From positions 156,364,411 to 156,428,410 of the forward strand of contig OX336399.1 in the NCBI GenBank assembly GCA_946902985.2: DNA of 64,000 nt, in the 5' to 3' direction. This document shows, piece by piece, positions 41,724 through 54,143 of the stretch (the stretch's first letter is position 1; each line of letters starts with the position of its first letter). The notes beneath the pieces were generated by a model. That model searched no databases and was not told where the DNA came from. It was given only the letters and a program-made list of their open reading frames with translations. The stretch is from Meconema thalassinum. Taxonomy: Eukaryota; Arthropoda; Insecta; Orthoptera; Tettigoniidae. Position numbers and translations under genes: made by a program.

Positions 41724-43231
41724 AGATGTTCAGTAAACAACATATAGCCTACTTTCTCCTAAATGCATGGGTATTGTTATAACTCTCTGTCCTTTTCATA
41801 GAGTATAATTGAATGTTGGCAGTAGTAGCTTGTTGAAATACAACGTGCAATACGGATATTAAACATGAATATGAGGCGTCATTTACTAGAGTTAACCCTG
41901 TAAAAAATGTCATTCAATTCAGTTTCACCGTGTTTAAATTTATATGGGGAATCGATTTGCACACATACAAGGCCGCCATCCGCCAATTATTGGGCTGATG
42001 ACCTTGTAGTTTGGTCAAAAGATTTTTTTTCTACATAAATGTATAATGTTGGAAAATTTGGTAGAGATCAGATGATTAGGTTGGTCATAATTTCATTCAA
42101 GCTTTGAATATTTGGGTGGACGCCATTACGTTTTCGACAAGATGGCAGCGATATAAAACATGACACTGGAGTGCCCTTTGCTAGTGCTAACTCTGTACCA
42201 AATTTCGTTCAATTCGGTTTTACCGTGTTTGTATTGATAGGGGGAATGGATTTGCACACATACATGGCCGCCATCTGCAAACTATTGGGCAGATGACCTT
42301 GTAGTTGAGTCAAAAGACGCTCGCCATATGAATATATGTTGTTGCGAAATTTGGTAGAGATCAGATGATTAGGTAAGTCGTAATTTGAACATTTGAGTGG
42401 CCACAATTACGTTTCCGTCAATATGGCGGCGATATAGAAAATGACACTGAGGTGCTCTTTGCTAGTGCTACCTCTGTACCAAATTAGGTTCAATTCGGTT
42501 TCATCGTGTTTGAATTGATAGGGGGAATCGACTTGCACACATACATAGCTGCAATCTGCAAACTATTTGGCAGATGATCTTGTAGTTTGGTCAAAATATG
42601 CTTCCCACATAATGGTATGTTGTTGCCAAATTTGTAAGAGATCAGATTATTAGGGTGGTCGTAATTTGATTTAAGCTTTAAAATTTGGGTGGCCACCTTT
42701 ACGTCTCTGTCAAGATGGCGGCAATATAAAACATGACATTGTGGTGCCGTTTGCTAATGATACCTCTCTACCAAATTTTGTTCAATTCGGTTAACCGTGT
42801 TTGAATAGACAGGGGGAATCAATTTGCACACACACATGGCCGCCATCTGCACACTATTGGGCTGATGATCTTGTAATTTAGGTAAAAGACGCTCGCCATA
42901 TTAATATATGTTGTTGCAAAATTTGGTAGAGATCGGATGATTAGGTTAGTCGTAATTTGATTTAAGCTTTGAACATTTGGGTGGCCGCCATTATGTTTCC
43001 GTCAAGATGGCGGCGATATAAAACATGACACTGAGGTGCACTTTGCTAGTTCTACTCTGTACCAAATTTCGTTCAATTCAGTTCCACCGTGTTCGAGTTG
43101 ATAGATGGGGACACACATTCAGAGTACACACACAGACACACACACACACACACAGATACACAATTTTTGGCTCTGTGTAGATCTCATAAGTCTACTTTCA
43201 TTTTTTTTTGTAAAAATCGAAAGTAGGCTAA
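41724..43231 (-). mobile_element. HINE-like family 3, copy 2
   Basis: Hairpin ATGTTCAGTAAACAACAT (41726-41743), right end AAATCGAAAGTAGGCTAA. About four modules with the same boxes as copy 1 and an (AC)n at 43119-43165. Confidence 0.55.
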
Positions 43232-43640
43232 TATTGGAATGCAGACGAAATAAATCAGAAGCCCCTATGAACATCAAATTGCTAGGTAAAAAGCTAAAGG
43301 AAGTAGGAGACTTCTGTTACTTTAGAAGAAATATAACCATAGGGTTACAAACGAAGAGGTATTAAGACGAGTGGGAGAGGAGAGATGTTTCTGGCGACTG
43401 CTAATAAAGAGGAGAGATAGGTTGGTAGGACACATACTATAACACCCAGGAATAGCAATTTTAGTTACGGAAGGAAGGGTCGAGGACAAGAACTGTAGGG
43501 GTAGACCAAGGTTAGAATATGTTAAACTGATTGCCTCGGATGTAGGGTGTGGTAGCTATGTAGAGATGAAACGATGAGCTCAGGACAGGGTGGCATGGAA
43601 GGCTGCATCAAACCAGTCAGAAGACTGAAGACTCAAACAA
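43232..43640 (+). pseudogene. LINE ORF2 C-terminal fragment
   Basis: A broken frame reads TNEEVLRRVGEERCFWRLL, then RDRLVGHIL, NCRGRPRLEYVKLIASDVGC, GSYVEMKR and WKAASNQSED, the usual end of an insect LINE ORF2. Several stops interrupt it. It ends GACTGAAGACTCAAAC plus an A-rich tail and directly abuts the HINE-like copy. Confidence 0.7.
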
Positions 43641-44167
43641 AAACAAAAACAATCTTCGAAACACGAGTCTCTATACAGGTGACCACAGAAATTGGCTTAG
43701 GTTCCACCATTCTGGGCATGCCAGGTCAGATTTAGGTATGGTGATTTAACTGGCCATTGGATTGGATTAATTTCCTGAAGGGCGGCCTGTTGTTCTTTAT
43801 TTGTTTCAAGTGCCTACAGTGCTATGGAGGAAATAAATGAGCTCCATTTCGTGTGCTGTATAAATTCAACAAACGGTCCATGTCGTGCATTTCTCTTGAA
43901 TTTGAATTTATTCTTCCGAATTCACGAGTGCAGAAACCTCCACTAGGTCAAAACAGGTACAGCAATTACTCTTTCACAAAATTTAGTTTAGTGTAAACTC
44001 AATTTATAAGTGAAATACAGCTCAATAAATGTTCCCACCATGAATCTTTTGTTCCTCGGACAACAAAAACAAGACCCAGCATCTGTATGTGTTCCCCTAT
44101 TGGATGATAAATAATATCTCTACTATATTAATGTGGCTGGATTGAAGGTTGGTGCTTGTACAGGGCA
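43641..44167. other. Unassigned stretch
   Basis: No repeat family or domain recognised. Confidence 0.35.
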
Positions 44168-44921
44168 CCCGAGAATGTTCTCCGCGGTGGGTACGTGCAG
44201 CTGTGAGTTGTTGAGTCATGAGTTTAGTTGGCTGCACTGCACTGTGTCCTTCAAAGCGGGAGTCCCCCGTGTGGGCTGTCAGTTTGTATTGCGATAAGCG
44301 AGCGAGCCTGCATATCTTCAGTGTGTATTACAGTAAGCGAACGTTCAGATAGATCATTGGAAGAGTGCAACAGTATACAGGCGGTAATGTTTACTACTGA
44401 AGAGAGAGTTTTTTTTTTTGGTGGAATACGTTTTCCGCGAAGGCGATCGTTTTACAGAAAATGTAGAATTAAGATTTCAGGAGCGGTTTCCTAATTCAAA
44501 GTGTACAAACCGTGATACCGTTCGGTATTTGGTAAGTAAATTTCGTATGACTGGCTCAGTTCACGATGTACCGGGAACAGGCAGGCCTTGATGAAAATCT
44601 CCGACATAATGCTGCCTAGTCCAAGGAAATCAACACGAAAATTAGCTCAACAAACAGGAATCTCTAAGTCGACAGCACATAAAGCTGTAAGAGACAAGCT
44701 TCAGTTGTTCCCTTATAAAGTTACCGTGGTTCATGAATTAAAACAAACTGATTACGGAAAAAGAGTGATGTACTGTGAATGGTTCCAGCATCTGTTATGA
44801 ATGACTGTGGTGAGTACCATTTACTGTTTATTCGTTATGATTCAAGCAGCAGCCGTGCTTCCGACGTAACTGCTGTAGCTAGCTCTCGCAGACGCATGTA
44901 GGTGATGCGGAGAACATTCCC
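44168..44921 (+). mobile_element. Mariner-type element 3, internally deleted
   Basis: Short TIR-like ends CCGAGAATGTTCTCCGC and GCGGAGAACATTCCCGG bracket a transposase N-terminal relic. No TA flank is obvious, so the exact ends are uncertain. Confidence 0.55.
44387..44799 (+). pseudogene. Transposase N-terminal domain, frameshifted
   Basis: Start at 44387 gives MFTTEERVF; a long T-run then shifts frame to VEYVFREGDRFTENVELR, KFRMTGSVHDVPGTGRP, and a second shift near 44588 leads to LPSPRKSTRKLAQQTGISKS, AHKAVRDKL and VMYCEWF. This is the paired helix-turn-helix of a mariner-like transposase; the catalytic part is missing. Confidence 0.7.
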
Positions 44922-45142
44922 GGACTCACTGAAGAACAACTCTCAACTCTCTCCTTTCCGTCAACAATCAACAGGGCAATCGACCTAGCTAGTGGTTGCA
45001 TTCTAGTGACTGTGGTTATTTAAGGGAGTAATTTCTAGGTCACCTGCCCCTAATTGAGCTAAAAACATAATTATTATTCGTGATTTCAGCCCACTAAGGA
45101 GCGCATATAACTAGTGCTTCTGCGATTAAAAACACTTATAAT
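44922..45142. other. Unassigned spacer
   Basis: Nothing recognised. Confidence 0.3.
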
Positions 45143-45434
45143 AGGTGCGTTCAAAAATTAACGAGTCGGAGGCTGGAATGCGCAAACCCCACAGTCTTCC
45201 ACCACACCAGGAAGCATGTTGAATGGTCCACGGTTTTGGTCTTGGTTGGACGATCGATGCATGCTGCTGCTAGCTTTGAATCGTCACGTGACGTGCACTC
45301 GTGCCCTCTAGCGACGGGCTGTGACCTTCCACGCTCGGGTCGGAACCACACCTCGTTACACACGCCACGATTAACCGATGTAGTCACCGGTTTCCGCATT
45401 CCAGCCTCCGGCTCGTTACTTTTTGAACGCACCT
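45143..45434. mobile_element. MITE with 40-bp TIRs
   Basis: TIRs AGGTGCGTTCAAAAATTAAC and the reverse of AGGTGCGTTCAAAAAGTAAC continue through CGGAGGCTGGAATGCG. 292 bp, no coding sequence. Flanks are TA-rich; a precise duplication is not clear. Confidence 0.75.
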
Positions 45435-45492
45435 TATATATATTCGCCAAATCAATACTAAATACACTTAAATGTCTATATTTTATAGGCTA

Positions 45493-47523
45493 CTAGCTGA
45501 ACCCGGCATGCGTTGCAATGCCAATCAAAGAAAGTGTTAGCGTTGTAACTTTGTTTGTTGAAGTGCTTTTGGATTCCCAATATTTATTTATTTTCCGTTA
45601 ACCACCACTAAACTATTGTAAAATTGATATAATATCTCAAAAAAATCAAGGGAGCGTGCTCAACAACTCATGAAAGTTTCATCGCAAATAAATGAATGGT
45701 ATATGAACGCTTACGGGACTTTCTTGTAACGATTCGAGCGCTGTCACCCATTTATTGAATATACTCGTATGCTACCTATTGTAAAATGGATTTACTAAGT
45801 CGAAAACCTTCCCTGGCGTGTACACAACAACTCATGAACGTTTCATCGCAATCGAATGAATGGCATATGAAAGCATACGGGATTTTGTTTAAACGATTCA
45901 CGCGCCTTCACTCATTTGTTGAATCTTCTTGTGCGCCACCCATTGAAAAACGGATTTACTCATCCATATACCTTCGCAGGACCGTACTCAACTCACCAAC
46001 GTTTTATCACAATCGGATGGATGGTATATGAACGCATACAGGTCTTGATTGAAACGATTCACGCGCTGTCGCTCATTAGTTGAATCTACTCGTGCGCTAC
46101 CAAATGTAAAATGGATTTACTAAATCAGAAATCTTTGCGGGAGTGGAAGCAACATTTCTCTAAATTTCATTGCAATCGCATGAATGGTATATGAACGTGT
46201 ACGAATTTTTTTTAAACGATACGCGTGCCGTTACTCATTTGTTGAATCTAATCGTGCGCTACCTATTGTAAAAAGGATTTACTAAGTCAGAAACCATTCC
46301 TAGAGTGTGCACAACAATTCAACCAAAGATTCATAGCAATCGGATGAATGGTATTTGAACGCTACGGGACTTTGTTTAAGCGATTCGCGTGCCGTCGATC
46401 ATTTGTTGAATCTACTTGTGCGATACCTATTATAAAGTGGATGTACTAAACCATAAACCTTCCCTGAAGTGTAAACAACATCTCACCCAAGTTTCATCGC
46501 TATCAGACGAATGGTATATGAACGCATACGGGACTTTGTTGAAACGCTTCGCGCGTCTTCGCTCATTTGTTGAATCTACTTGTGCGCTACCTATTGTAAA
46601 ATGGACTTACTAAACCTTAAACTTTCCCTGGAGTGTACACAACTCACCCAAGTTTAGTCGCTATCGGACGAATGCTAAATGAACGCATACGGGACTATGT
46701 TGAAACACTTCGAGCGTCGTCGCTCATTTGTTTAATCTACTTGTGCGATACCTATTGTAAAGTGTATTTACTAACCCAGAAAGCCCAGAAAGCTGCCCTG
46801 AAGTATACACAACATCTCACCCAAGTTTCATCGCTATCAGACGAATAGAATATGAACGCATACGGGACTTGATTGAAACGCTTCGCGCGTCGTCTTTCAT
46901 TTGTTGAATCTTCTCGTGCCCTACCTATCGTAAAGTGGATTTACTAAGCCAGAAACCTTGCCTGAAGTGTACACAACCCCTCACCCAAGTTTCATCGCTA
47001 TCGGACGAATTGTATGTGAACGCATACAGGACTTTATTGAAGCGCTTCGCCCGTCGTAGCTCATTTGTTGAATCTACTCGTGCGCTACCTATTGTTAAGT
47101 GGATTTACTAAGCCAGAAACCTTACCTGAAGTGTACAGAACATCTCACCCAAGTTTCATCGCAATGGGATGAATGTTATATGAACGCATGTGGGACTTTC
47201 TTGAAACAAACGCACGCCATTTTGTTGAAGCTACTCGCGCGCCATCTATTGTAAATTGAATTTTCTACGCCTATAACTTTTCCGAGACTGTGCACAACAA
47301 CTCACCAACATTTGATCGCTATCGGATGAATTGTATATGAACGCATCGCCATTACGCATTTGTTTCGACTACTCGCGCGCTATCTATTTTGAAATGGATT
47401 AACTACGCCTATAAACCTCCCGGAAGTGTGTACAAAAACTCACCAAAATTTCATCGCAATCGGATGAATGGTTTATGAACGCATAAAAGACGAACAGACA
47501 GACATTCCTTTATATATATAAGA
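45493..47523 (-). mobile_element. Helitron A, non-autonomous, minus strand
   Basis: The minus strand starts TCTTATATATATAAAGG after an A and ends with hairpin GGCATTGCAACGCATGCC, then GGGTTCAGCTAG followed by T: the TC start, 3' hairpin, CTRR end and A/T insertion site of Helitrons. The 2.03 kb interior is about eleven units of about 163 bp with TTGTTGAATCTACTCGTGCG and AATCGGATGAATGGTATATG. No Rep/helicase. The same family as 61713-63817. Confidence 0.85.
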
Positions 47524-47528
47524 TATGT

Positions 47529-47566
47529 GTACATGTTTCGAAACACGTTGGTTTCTTCATCAGCAC
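47529..47566 (-). other. CTGATGAA-stem-GAAACATGTAC motif
   Basis: Minus strand: CTGATGAA, stem GAAAC/GTTTC with a 6-base loop, then GAAACATGTAC. Same boxes as in the two TA-flanked palindromes, with a different stem sequence. It lies six bases from the Helitron A end. Confidence 0.6.
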
Positions 47567-47991
47567 ATTAATAGAAAAAATATCCTAAGGAGACTTAAAC
47601 TAAGAAAATGCATATCCTTACAATACGTTTGCAAGAGATAATTATGAAAAAAACATTAATAAATCCTAGAAAATATCTATGATATTTTTGTATTATTAAA
47701 TAATCTTCTGAAAATATATATGAAATATTGTTTTATAGGCAATTACAGGGTTAATCTTCTGAAAAAATATCTATGAAATTTTTTGTAAATGTTCCTCATC
47801 TGGTAAAATTATTGATTATTATGGTTCCGCTGAATATAAACAGTATCTTCAAAAATTAACTAGCAAAGCTTTAAATTAGTTGCACAACGGAGATGAACGT
47901 CGCATGTAGTCAAACCTCCAGGAACTGTAACAACCTATGATCCTACTCAGAGCATCAAGTATACATGTTGCAATTCTTACTATTGGCCTTT
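47567..47991. other. AT-rich stretch
   Basis: A segment like AATCTTCTGAAAATAT occurs twice (about 47702 and 47753). Nothing else recognised. Confidence 0.35.
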
Positions 47992-49482
47992 TTAGCCTAT
48001 TTTCAATATTGAAAAAAAAATAGGCTTATGAGATCACCTTTTGTCCGTGTGTGTGAGGTGTGTGTGTGTCCCCCCCTAATAACTTTTGAACGACTGGAGC
48101 GATTTCAGTGAAACTCGGTAAGATCATAGCACCATTCTGGCCGACCCCGACCTTGCCCTTCAAATTTTATTGTGTCTCATCAATCCAACATGGCGGCTGT
48201 GCGAAATATTTCACCAGCATTCAGTATCTCCGAAACTATTACCGATATCACCCTGAAGTTGTGTACGGTGATAAAGGTTACTACTAGAAATTCATCTATG
48301 AGACTTTTAAACACCTGGTAACTACAAAACCAACTTAGCGGACAAGCGAATTGTGACTTTTTAATAGACTTTTCTCGCGATTTAACCTTCCAAACGTAAT
48401 GAAACTTGGTACAGCAAATGTTTTTACACATTGTAATGCACTGGCATCTAATTTAGTTCAATTGTTTACATAATCTCAAAATGGCGGCTGTGAGAAATAT
48501 TTCACCGGCATTCTATATCTCCTAAACTATTACATATATCACCCTGAAATTTAGTACGGTGATAAAGGGCACTGCTATAAGTTTATCTATGTTACTTTCA
48601 TAAACCTGTAAAGTACAAAACGAACATGGTGGCCAAGCGAATTTGAAACATTTTAATAGACTTTTCTCGTGATTTAACACTCTGAGCGCAGTGAAATGTG
48701 GTACAGTAAATGACTATATATATATATTGTAATGCACTGGCATCATATTCAGTTAAATTGTTTACATAACCTCAAGATGGCGGCTGTGCGAAATTTTAAA
48801 ATTAAGTTTTTATTTCTTGTGTCGTAATCATGCGATCGAAGTGAAAGATTGAATAATGAACCTACGCAATAATTTTCCTTTAATGGTGCATAACTCTATG
48901 GCCTATACATATAACAATCCAAAATGGTGAGCATCCGAGATATTTAAACGGTTCTCAATATCTATGAATCTTTTACAGCATTCAAACTGATTTTTTATGT
49001 TCATAGAGGCTATGAACATAAGTTCACCTATAGGACTTTCAGTAACCCGGTGAGCAGAAATCCAACATGGCGGCGACGCGAACTATACATATTTAAATGA
49101 CCGTTTCTAGTGATTTAACCATCCGAGTGCAGTAAAACATTCCACGTTAAATACTTATACATATGTTAATCCACTGGCTTCTAATTTATTTCAATTGTTT
49201 TCATAACCACAAGATGGCAGCTGTGCAAAATTTTAAAATCTCGTTTTTACTTCTTGTGTTCTAATCATGCGAATGAACTTTGAATACCACACGCACACAA
49301 TAATCTTCATGTAATAGCACATAAATAAAAATCCAACCTGCGAACCATCTGAAATATTTAGGCGGATCTCAATATCTACGAATCTATCACAACCTTCAAA
49401 CTGAAATATTGTATGTTGATAGAGGAAATAAACACGGGTAGGACATATGAAAATAGGCTATTTAGTTCTTCACGGAACTACT
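47992..49482 (+). mobile_element. HINE-like family 1, copy 4
   Basis: Left end TTAGCCTATTTTCAATATTG with hairpin, GTGT tract at 48044-48068, modules with AACATGGCGGC, CAAAATGGCGGC and CAAGATGGCGGC, right end GGCTATTTAGTTCTTC and hairpin TAGTTCTTCACGGAACTA (49463-49480). Confidence 0.55.
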
Positions 49483-49689
49483 TGTTATATTTCTTGTTAT
49501 GACAATGCACATCAGCAACCCATGACTATTCCATACGATGTTTATATGAGCCAATATGCAGCGGCATCTCGAATCTCGAAAACATCAAAACCAGAACATC
49601 AGGTAGTCATCTCGCCGCCACGCCTTCTGTCTCGCATGCCAACTACGCTGCGATATTTATTGTACGAATACAAACTCCAAAATATTTAT

Positions 49690-49955
49690 TGGTCCGTCAC
49701 AATGCTAAAACATGCGATGTTTTCTTTGTTCTCCAATATCCTCAGTCCAGCCAATACATTGTCCTTCCTCTCCTGTGTGAGGGGTGGTCGGGTCTTAATC
49801 ACTTTGGGTGGCGGGGCCCACGAGTTAACACTATCATAACATTTGGAACGGTCATGAATATCACATCCTGAAATTCCAGCGTTATTTAAGTCTTGTGTCA
49901 CTTCATTAAGCCACAAGCTGCCAGTCTTGTAGCCATTAATCAAGTTGAAGATCTT
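49690..49955 (-). pseudogene. LINE ORF2 C-terminal part (downstream of the palindrome)
   Basis: Minus frame from the palindrome edge: KIFNLINGYKT, then LWLNEVTQDLNNAGIS, DIHDRSK and KVIKTRPPLTQERKDN. It matches the C-terminal sequence order (RIFNF, WLNEV-DL, TxxxxERK) of the LINE whose upstream part is at 51129-51376. Confidence 0.65.
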
Positions 49956-51128
49956 CTACTGTCGACCAAAATATTATGTGTACTCGAGTTTGAAGGTTGT
50001 TTGTGAAGTAACCAATAGACCTACACAAAATCCAATAACATCATCATTTTCGTCGTTCTATTTTGCGTTAGGTCATGTAGGATTGGAATTTTTAATTTAT
50101 ATTTTAATATTTTTATCGCAGTTGGAACACAAAAATGGTCCGTTTTTAAGCGTGTTTCAACCATTCGTCACATTTAAGAATTATTATCTCACAAACCCGT
50201 CATCAGATCGAATCCAAATTTTAACACAATATACATTGGAATGTTGTATAACTGGTTTATTAATTTCAAAATTTGTGTGTGTTCAAGAACGAAAGTTGTT
50301 ATCATTTCTGTAAGGTAACTTTTTCTCGGCTCGAGGTCGTTGGAAAATGTAGTTCTTGGTTGCGTTGTAATCTTTATACATCAATAGGTTATGCTGTATG
50401 ACTGTGAAATACGTAAATTAATTCACTTATTTTATATCGGTTTGTATTTGCACGGGAAATTAAGACATGGTTCACCAGTTAGCCGCTCCGGTGAAAGCTG
50501 TACAGCGTTGCCAAGATGGGCTCCATCACGTGTCATGGCTCGCCTCGCTCGGAAGTGATGAGCTCCATATCAGCAACGCTGTACAGAATTTCCAGGAGCG
50601 GCTAGCTGGTGAACCATGTCTTAATTCCCCGTACAAATACAAACCGATATAAAATAAGTGAATTAATTTACGTATTTCACAGTCATACAGCATAACTTTT
50701 TGATGCATAATGATTACAACTCAACCAAGAACTACATTTTCCAACGACCCCAAGCCGAGAAAAAGTTACCTTACAGAAATGATAACAACTTTCGTTCTTG
50801 AACACACAAAATTTTGAAATTAATAAAGCAGTTATACAACATTCCATTGTATATTTTGTTAAAATTTGCATTCGATCTGATGACGGGTTTGTGAGATAAT
50901 AATTCTTAAATGTGACGCATGGATGAAACACGCATAAAAACGGGCACCTTTTGTGTTTCAACTGCGATAAAATATATTAAAATACAAATTAAAATTGTCA
51001 AACGTAAATTAACTAACGTAAAATAGAACGACGAAAATGTTGATGTTATTGGATTTTATGTAGGTCTATTGGTTACCTCACAAACAACCTTCAAACTCGA
51101 GTGCACATAATATTTTGGTCAACAGTAG
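49956..51128. mobile_element. 1,173-bp palindromic element inside a LINE
   Basis: Arms 49956-50529 and 50555-51128, both 574 bp, around a 25-bp spacer; inner and outer ends share one centre (50542). The ends are CTACTGTYGACCAAAATATT. Arms differ by several percent, so they are older than the 16047 palindrome. No ORF or transposase. The LINE reading frame continues on both sides, so it is an insertion. Confidence 0.75.
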
Positions 51129-51376
51129 GTGATTTTATCGCTCCCCATCCGGAAGAGGTGCCCGTAGAATTTCAGTTGTCTCCGACCCATGTTAGTGGTG
51201 GCTGGTTCCAACTGACGGTATAGTTCGGGGTTTGCTCTACGTAGATAAGAGCCATCTGGGGGTAATCTTGGTCCATGACCTTTTCGAAGGACACGCCTCC
51301 CGACTTTCTCCAAATCATCCATGTTTCATTTCTTGTTTATCAAGAGGGTCTCTGCTGCATATAAAACTGTGGTCTA
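51129..51376 (-). pseudogene. LINE ORF2 part (upstream of the palindrome)
   Basis: Minus frame: TTVLYAAETLLINKK, an in-frame TGA, MDDLEKVGRRVLRK, HGPRLPPDGSYLRRANPELY, and RRQLKFYGHLFRMGSDKIT ending at the palindrome. This is the thumb region of a LINE RT; the rest continues at 49955. Confidence 0.7.
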
Positions 51377-52047
51377 ATATAAACATAATATATATTTGTT
51401 AACTTACACATATTTACAGAACCGACCCTCTAGATTGGTCAAGCACTAAGAAATTGAGGCTTACTCTAAGATGATAATAATAATTCACCCAACTTATCAC
51501 ACCAGGCAGTAGTTAATCTGATGTCTCTCCCCCAGGAGTAAATCTATCGCCGATACCCACACAAGTTAAATAACGACTGAACAGGGAGGCAATAATATGG
51601 AAGTGGAAACGCGCTAGGAACAGTTGAAATACCCAACCCTGGTCTTAATATTAGTGTAACTACTGATATGAACGACATTATGATAATGAAATCACCTTTC
51701 ATCAAACTCCATACGCTACACTTGAGAATTTAGATTAGTCCAGAATAAAGCTATTTTTTTTCTATCATTTAACCCGTTGATTGCTACGTCCGTCCATAGA
51801 CTGTGAACGAGAACATTTATTTTTTTCATATTTCCTGTTCAGTCTTAAGTGACGAGTCGATCTCTAGCGTGTTCTGCCATCTGCTGGACATAGTTTAGTA
51901 CTACTTTAGTTTGGATTCTTTTACTTTCAGAAGTAACTAACGGATTACTTTGTATTAGTTTCATGTCTGTCCTCTACTCGAGAGATCATCTTTAATGTAT
52001 ATAAGTATGGCGGAATGAGAAGTAAGTTCTTTTTCACTTAGCATTAA
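51377..52047. other. Unassigned stretch
   Basis: No family recognised; includes CTGCCATCTGCTGGA near 51880. Confidence 0.35.
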
Positions 52048-52466
52048 AACTAGAAAAACGTTTATCAAACCATTTGTCTCGAGTGTTTTGCGAAACTTGG
52101 ATTCTAAGGAAAAAGGACATACAACGCCTGGAAGCAACGGAAATGTGGATGTGGAGAAGAATGCTGAAATTAAGCTGGACGGAGAAAAAGACTAACGAAT
52201 GGGTCCTCAAGGAAGTAGACGAAACAAGAAAATTGATCACTACTATAGAAAAGAGGAAAGCAAAATTCCTTGGCCACACCTTACGTCAAAATGAGTTCCT
52301 GTCCACCATACTGGAAGGAAAAGTTCTGGGGAAGAAAGAAGAGGAAGACCGTGGAAGGCTCATCAGGATTCTTTGATGCATGGACTTCAATTTAAACAGT
52401 ATGCTGACTTAAAACGTTCAGTAAGTGAGAGACACATGTAGTTGCAGCGACAAGGCCTAGATATTA

Positions 52467-52500
<34 letters not shown>
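52048..52500 (+). pseudogene. LINE ORF2 C-terminal fragment with 3' tail
   Basis: KTFIKPFV, a frame change, then CETWILRKKDIQRLEATEMW, RRMLKLSWTEKKTNEWV, KAKFLGHTLRQNEFLSTI and LEGKVLGKKEEEDRGR. The 3' end has GCGACAAGGCCTAGATATT plus (GAT)n. Same family as 25463. Confidence 0.75.
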
Positions 52501-52502
<2 letters not shown>

Positions 52503-52509
52503 TTTGGAT

Positions 52510-53567
52510 CATAGAAAATGAAATTTTGAACTAGGGAGGGGCAATTTGTATTATTTGCCTACTGATATTAGGAAATAGAACTGATTTCGGCCCATTACCT
52601 GATATAGAGTTGATGCAAGTGGGAGCACAAAAAAAAAATTGTCTCAAAATAAGAATTACTATAATACTGTTTTAATCCCTTGGTTGGGGGGGGGGTAGTT
52701 GGGATAAAACACGGTTGTGTTACTGTGTTAATTTAGAAGACTGTACCTGGGTGAGAGTAGCTTCCCGTAGCTGGGAGAGCTTACTAGTGTAGTGTGTTGA
52801 TGTTTAGCGTCTAATCTCTTGGGGGTATCCCTGCAAGATGTAAGTATTTGCTAGGGGATGGATCTCTAAATACAGGCTACTATACTGGCCTGCCAGCTGG
52901 GCGGAATGAGTAATACAATAGACGTGCTAGGTCAGCGGCTCGACGCTATGCGGTCGAGTAGCGTGCTGCGAGTACAATGTAGTCTGACACAGCAATTACT
53001 GGCTACTACGGTCACGGGCAATTGTGACGAAGGTCAGGTGGGGTATGAGGATGTGAAGTGGAGTGTAGTTAGTAGTGCAAGTGTAGCTTACAGACCATGT
53101 ATTTATTGATCAGTAGATGTAGATAGGTATGTCCCTTTTGGGGAATTTAAGCAAGTATGAAATACAATTTGTGTGTACAAGTTAGGGGTAGGTGTTTACA
53201 ATAATTAAAGGATTCTGAGCACACTAGATTCTCACCTAGTGATGAAACTGACGTCGGGCCGGGCCGCTGGCGAAGCACAGAGTAGAACGGATAATGGCTC
53301 CAGTTAGGACTCCATTCTTATACCTCCCGGCGCCGCGTGGTCAGCATTGCGTAAATGTAGCTGCCCCAGATAGTTGTTAGTGTAAATGTTTGTGTATGTT
53401 TTGCAAGTAGTTGGCTAACCTCCCAGGCTGGGTGGCCGCCGCTTGCTGTGTATAGATAATGTTCTGGTCTTATGGTGTTGCCAGTTGGGGTGGTTTTGGT
53501 AAAAGATGGGGGGTGGCTCTCAGGGTGTACTGCCCCCCCGGGCTGTACAATACTATAATACTCTTAC
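52510..53567. other. Unassigned, possibly single-copy
   Basis: Less AT-rich than its surroundings, with no match to other repeats here. Short frame 52906-53109 has no domain. It is the best candidate for unique sequence such as intron or intergenic host DNA. Confidence 0.35.
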
Positions 53568-54058
53568 TATAATAGTACATTACGCAACGAGCCTATAATG
53601 ACAATAATTAAGACACGAGTATGCTTATAAAACGACCGTAGCGAGTTTTATAATTTCCATATGAGTGCCTTAATTACCATTATAGGCGAGTTGCATACGA
53701 CTGTTTATGTTCGACGATAATTATTATAACTATTTTATGTTCGAACATAAATATTCATAAATATCTGTCGAGATTTTGCCAGTTTTATATAATGAACATA
53801 GCGCATGGGACGCAGAGAATGCCTTGTATTTGACCCAGGCCCCCTCGAATGCCCCACTATGACACTAGGCCAGGCAGTGAAATTTAAATTAGAAGGCCTT
53901 GGAACTCAGTACGGATGCGTTGCTATCCTCACCTGATTGGTCAAACAACTGTTTCGTGAGCTATAACTGGTGGGAGAAACTGTTTCATAATGAAAAATAG
54001 TGTTATAATGACCATCATTATGGTACAGTTTTCTGACATATAATAGTCACGGTCGAAC
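53568..54058 (-). repeat. R600, reverse copy
   Basis: Reverse of 5443-6088: terminal hairpin at 53590-53690, ATGTTCGACGATAATT, CCACCAGTTATAGC and ACCGTGACTATTATATGTC on minus. The middle differs from the other copy. Confidence 0.55.
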
Positions 54059-54143
54059 ATAAATATACTATTTTGAATTTGCATTTTGATTAATGAAGAC
54101 CCAAAAGCTATAGACACTTGAATACCACCCTGATTAATTAAAA

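Noticed and set aside
45493..47523. CRISPR-like array
   Set aside because: Units of about 163 bp are repeats without unique spacers, and Helitron ends bracket them.
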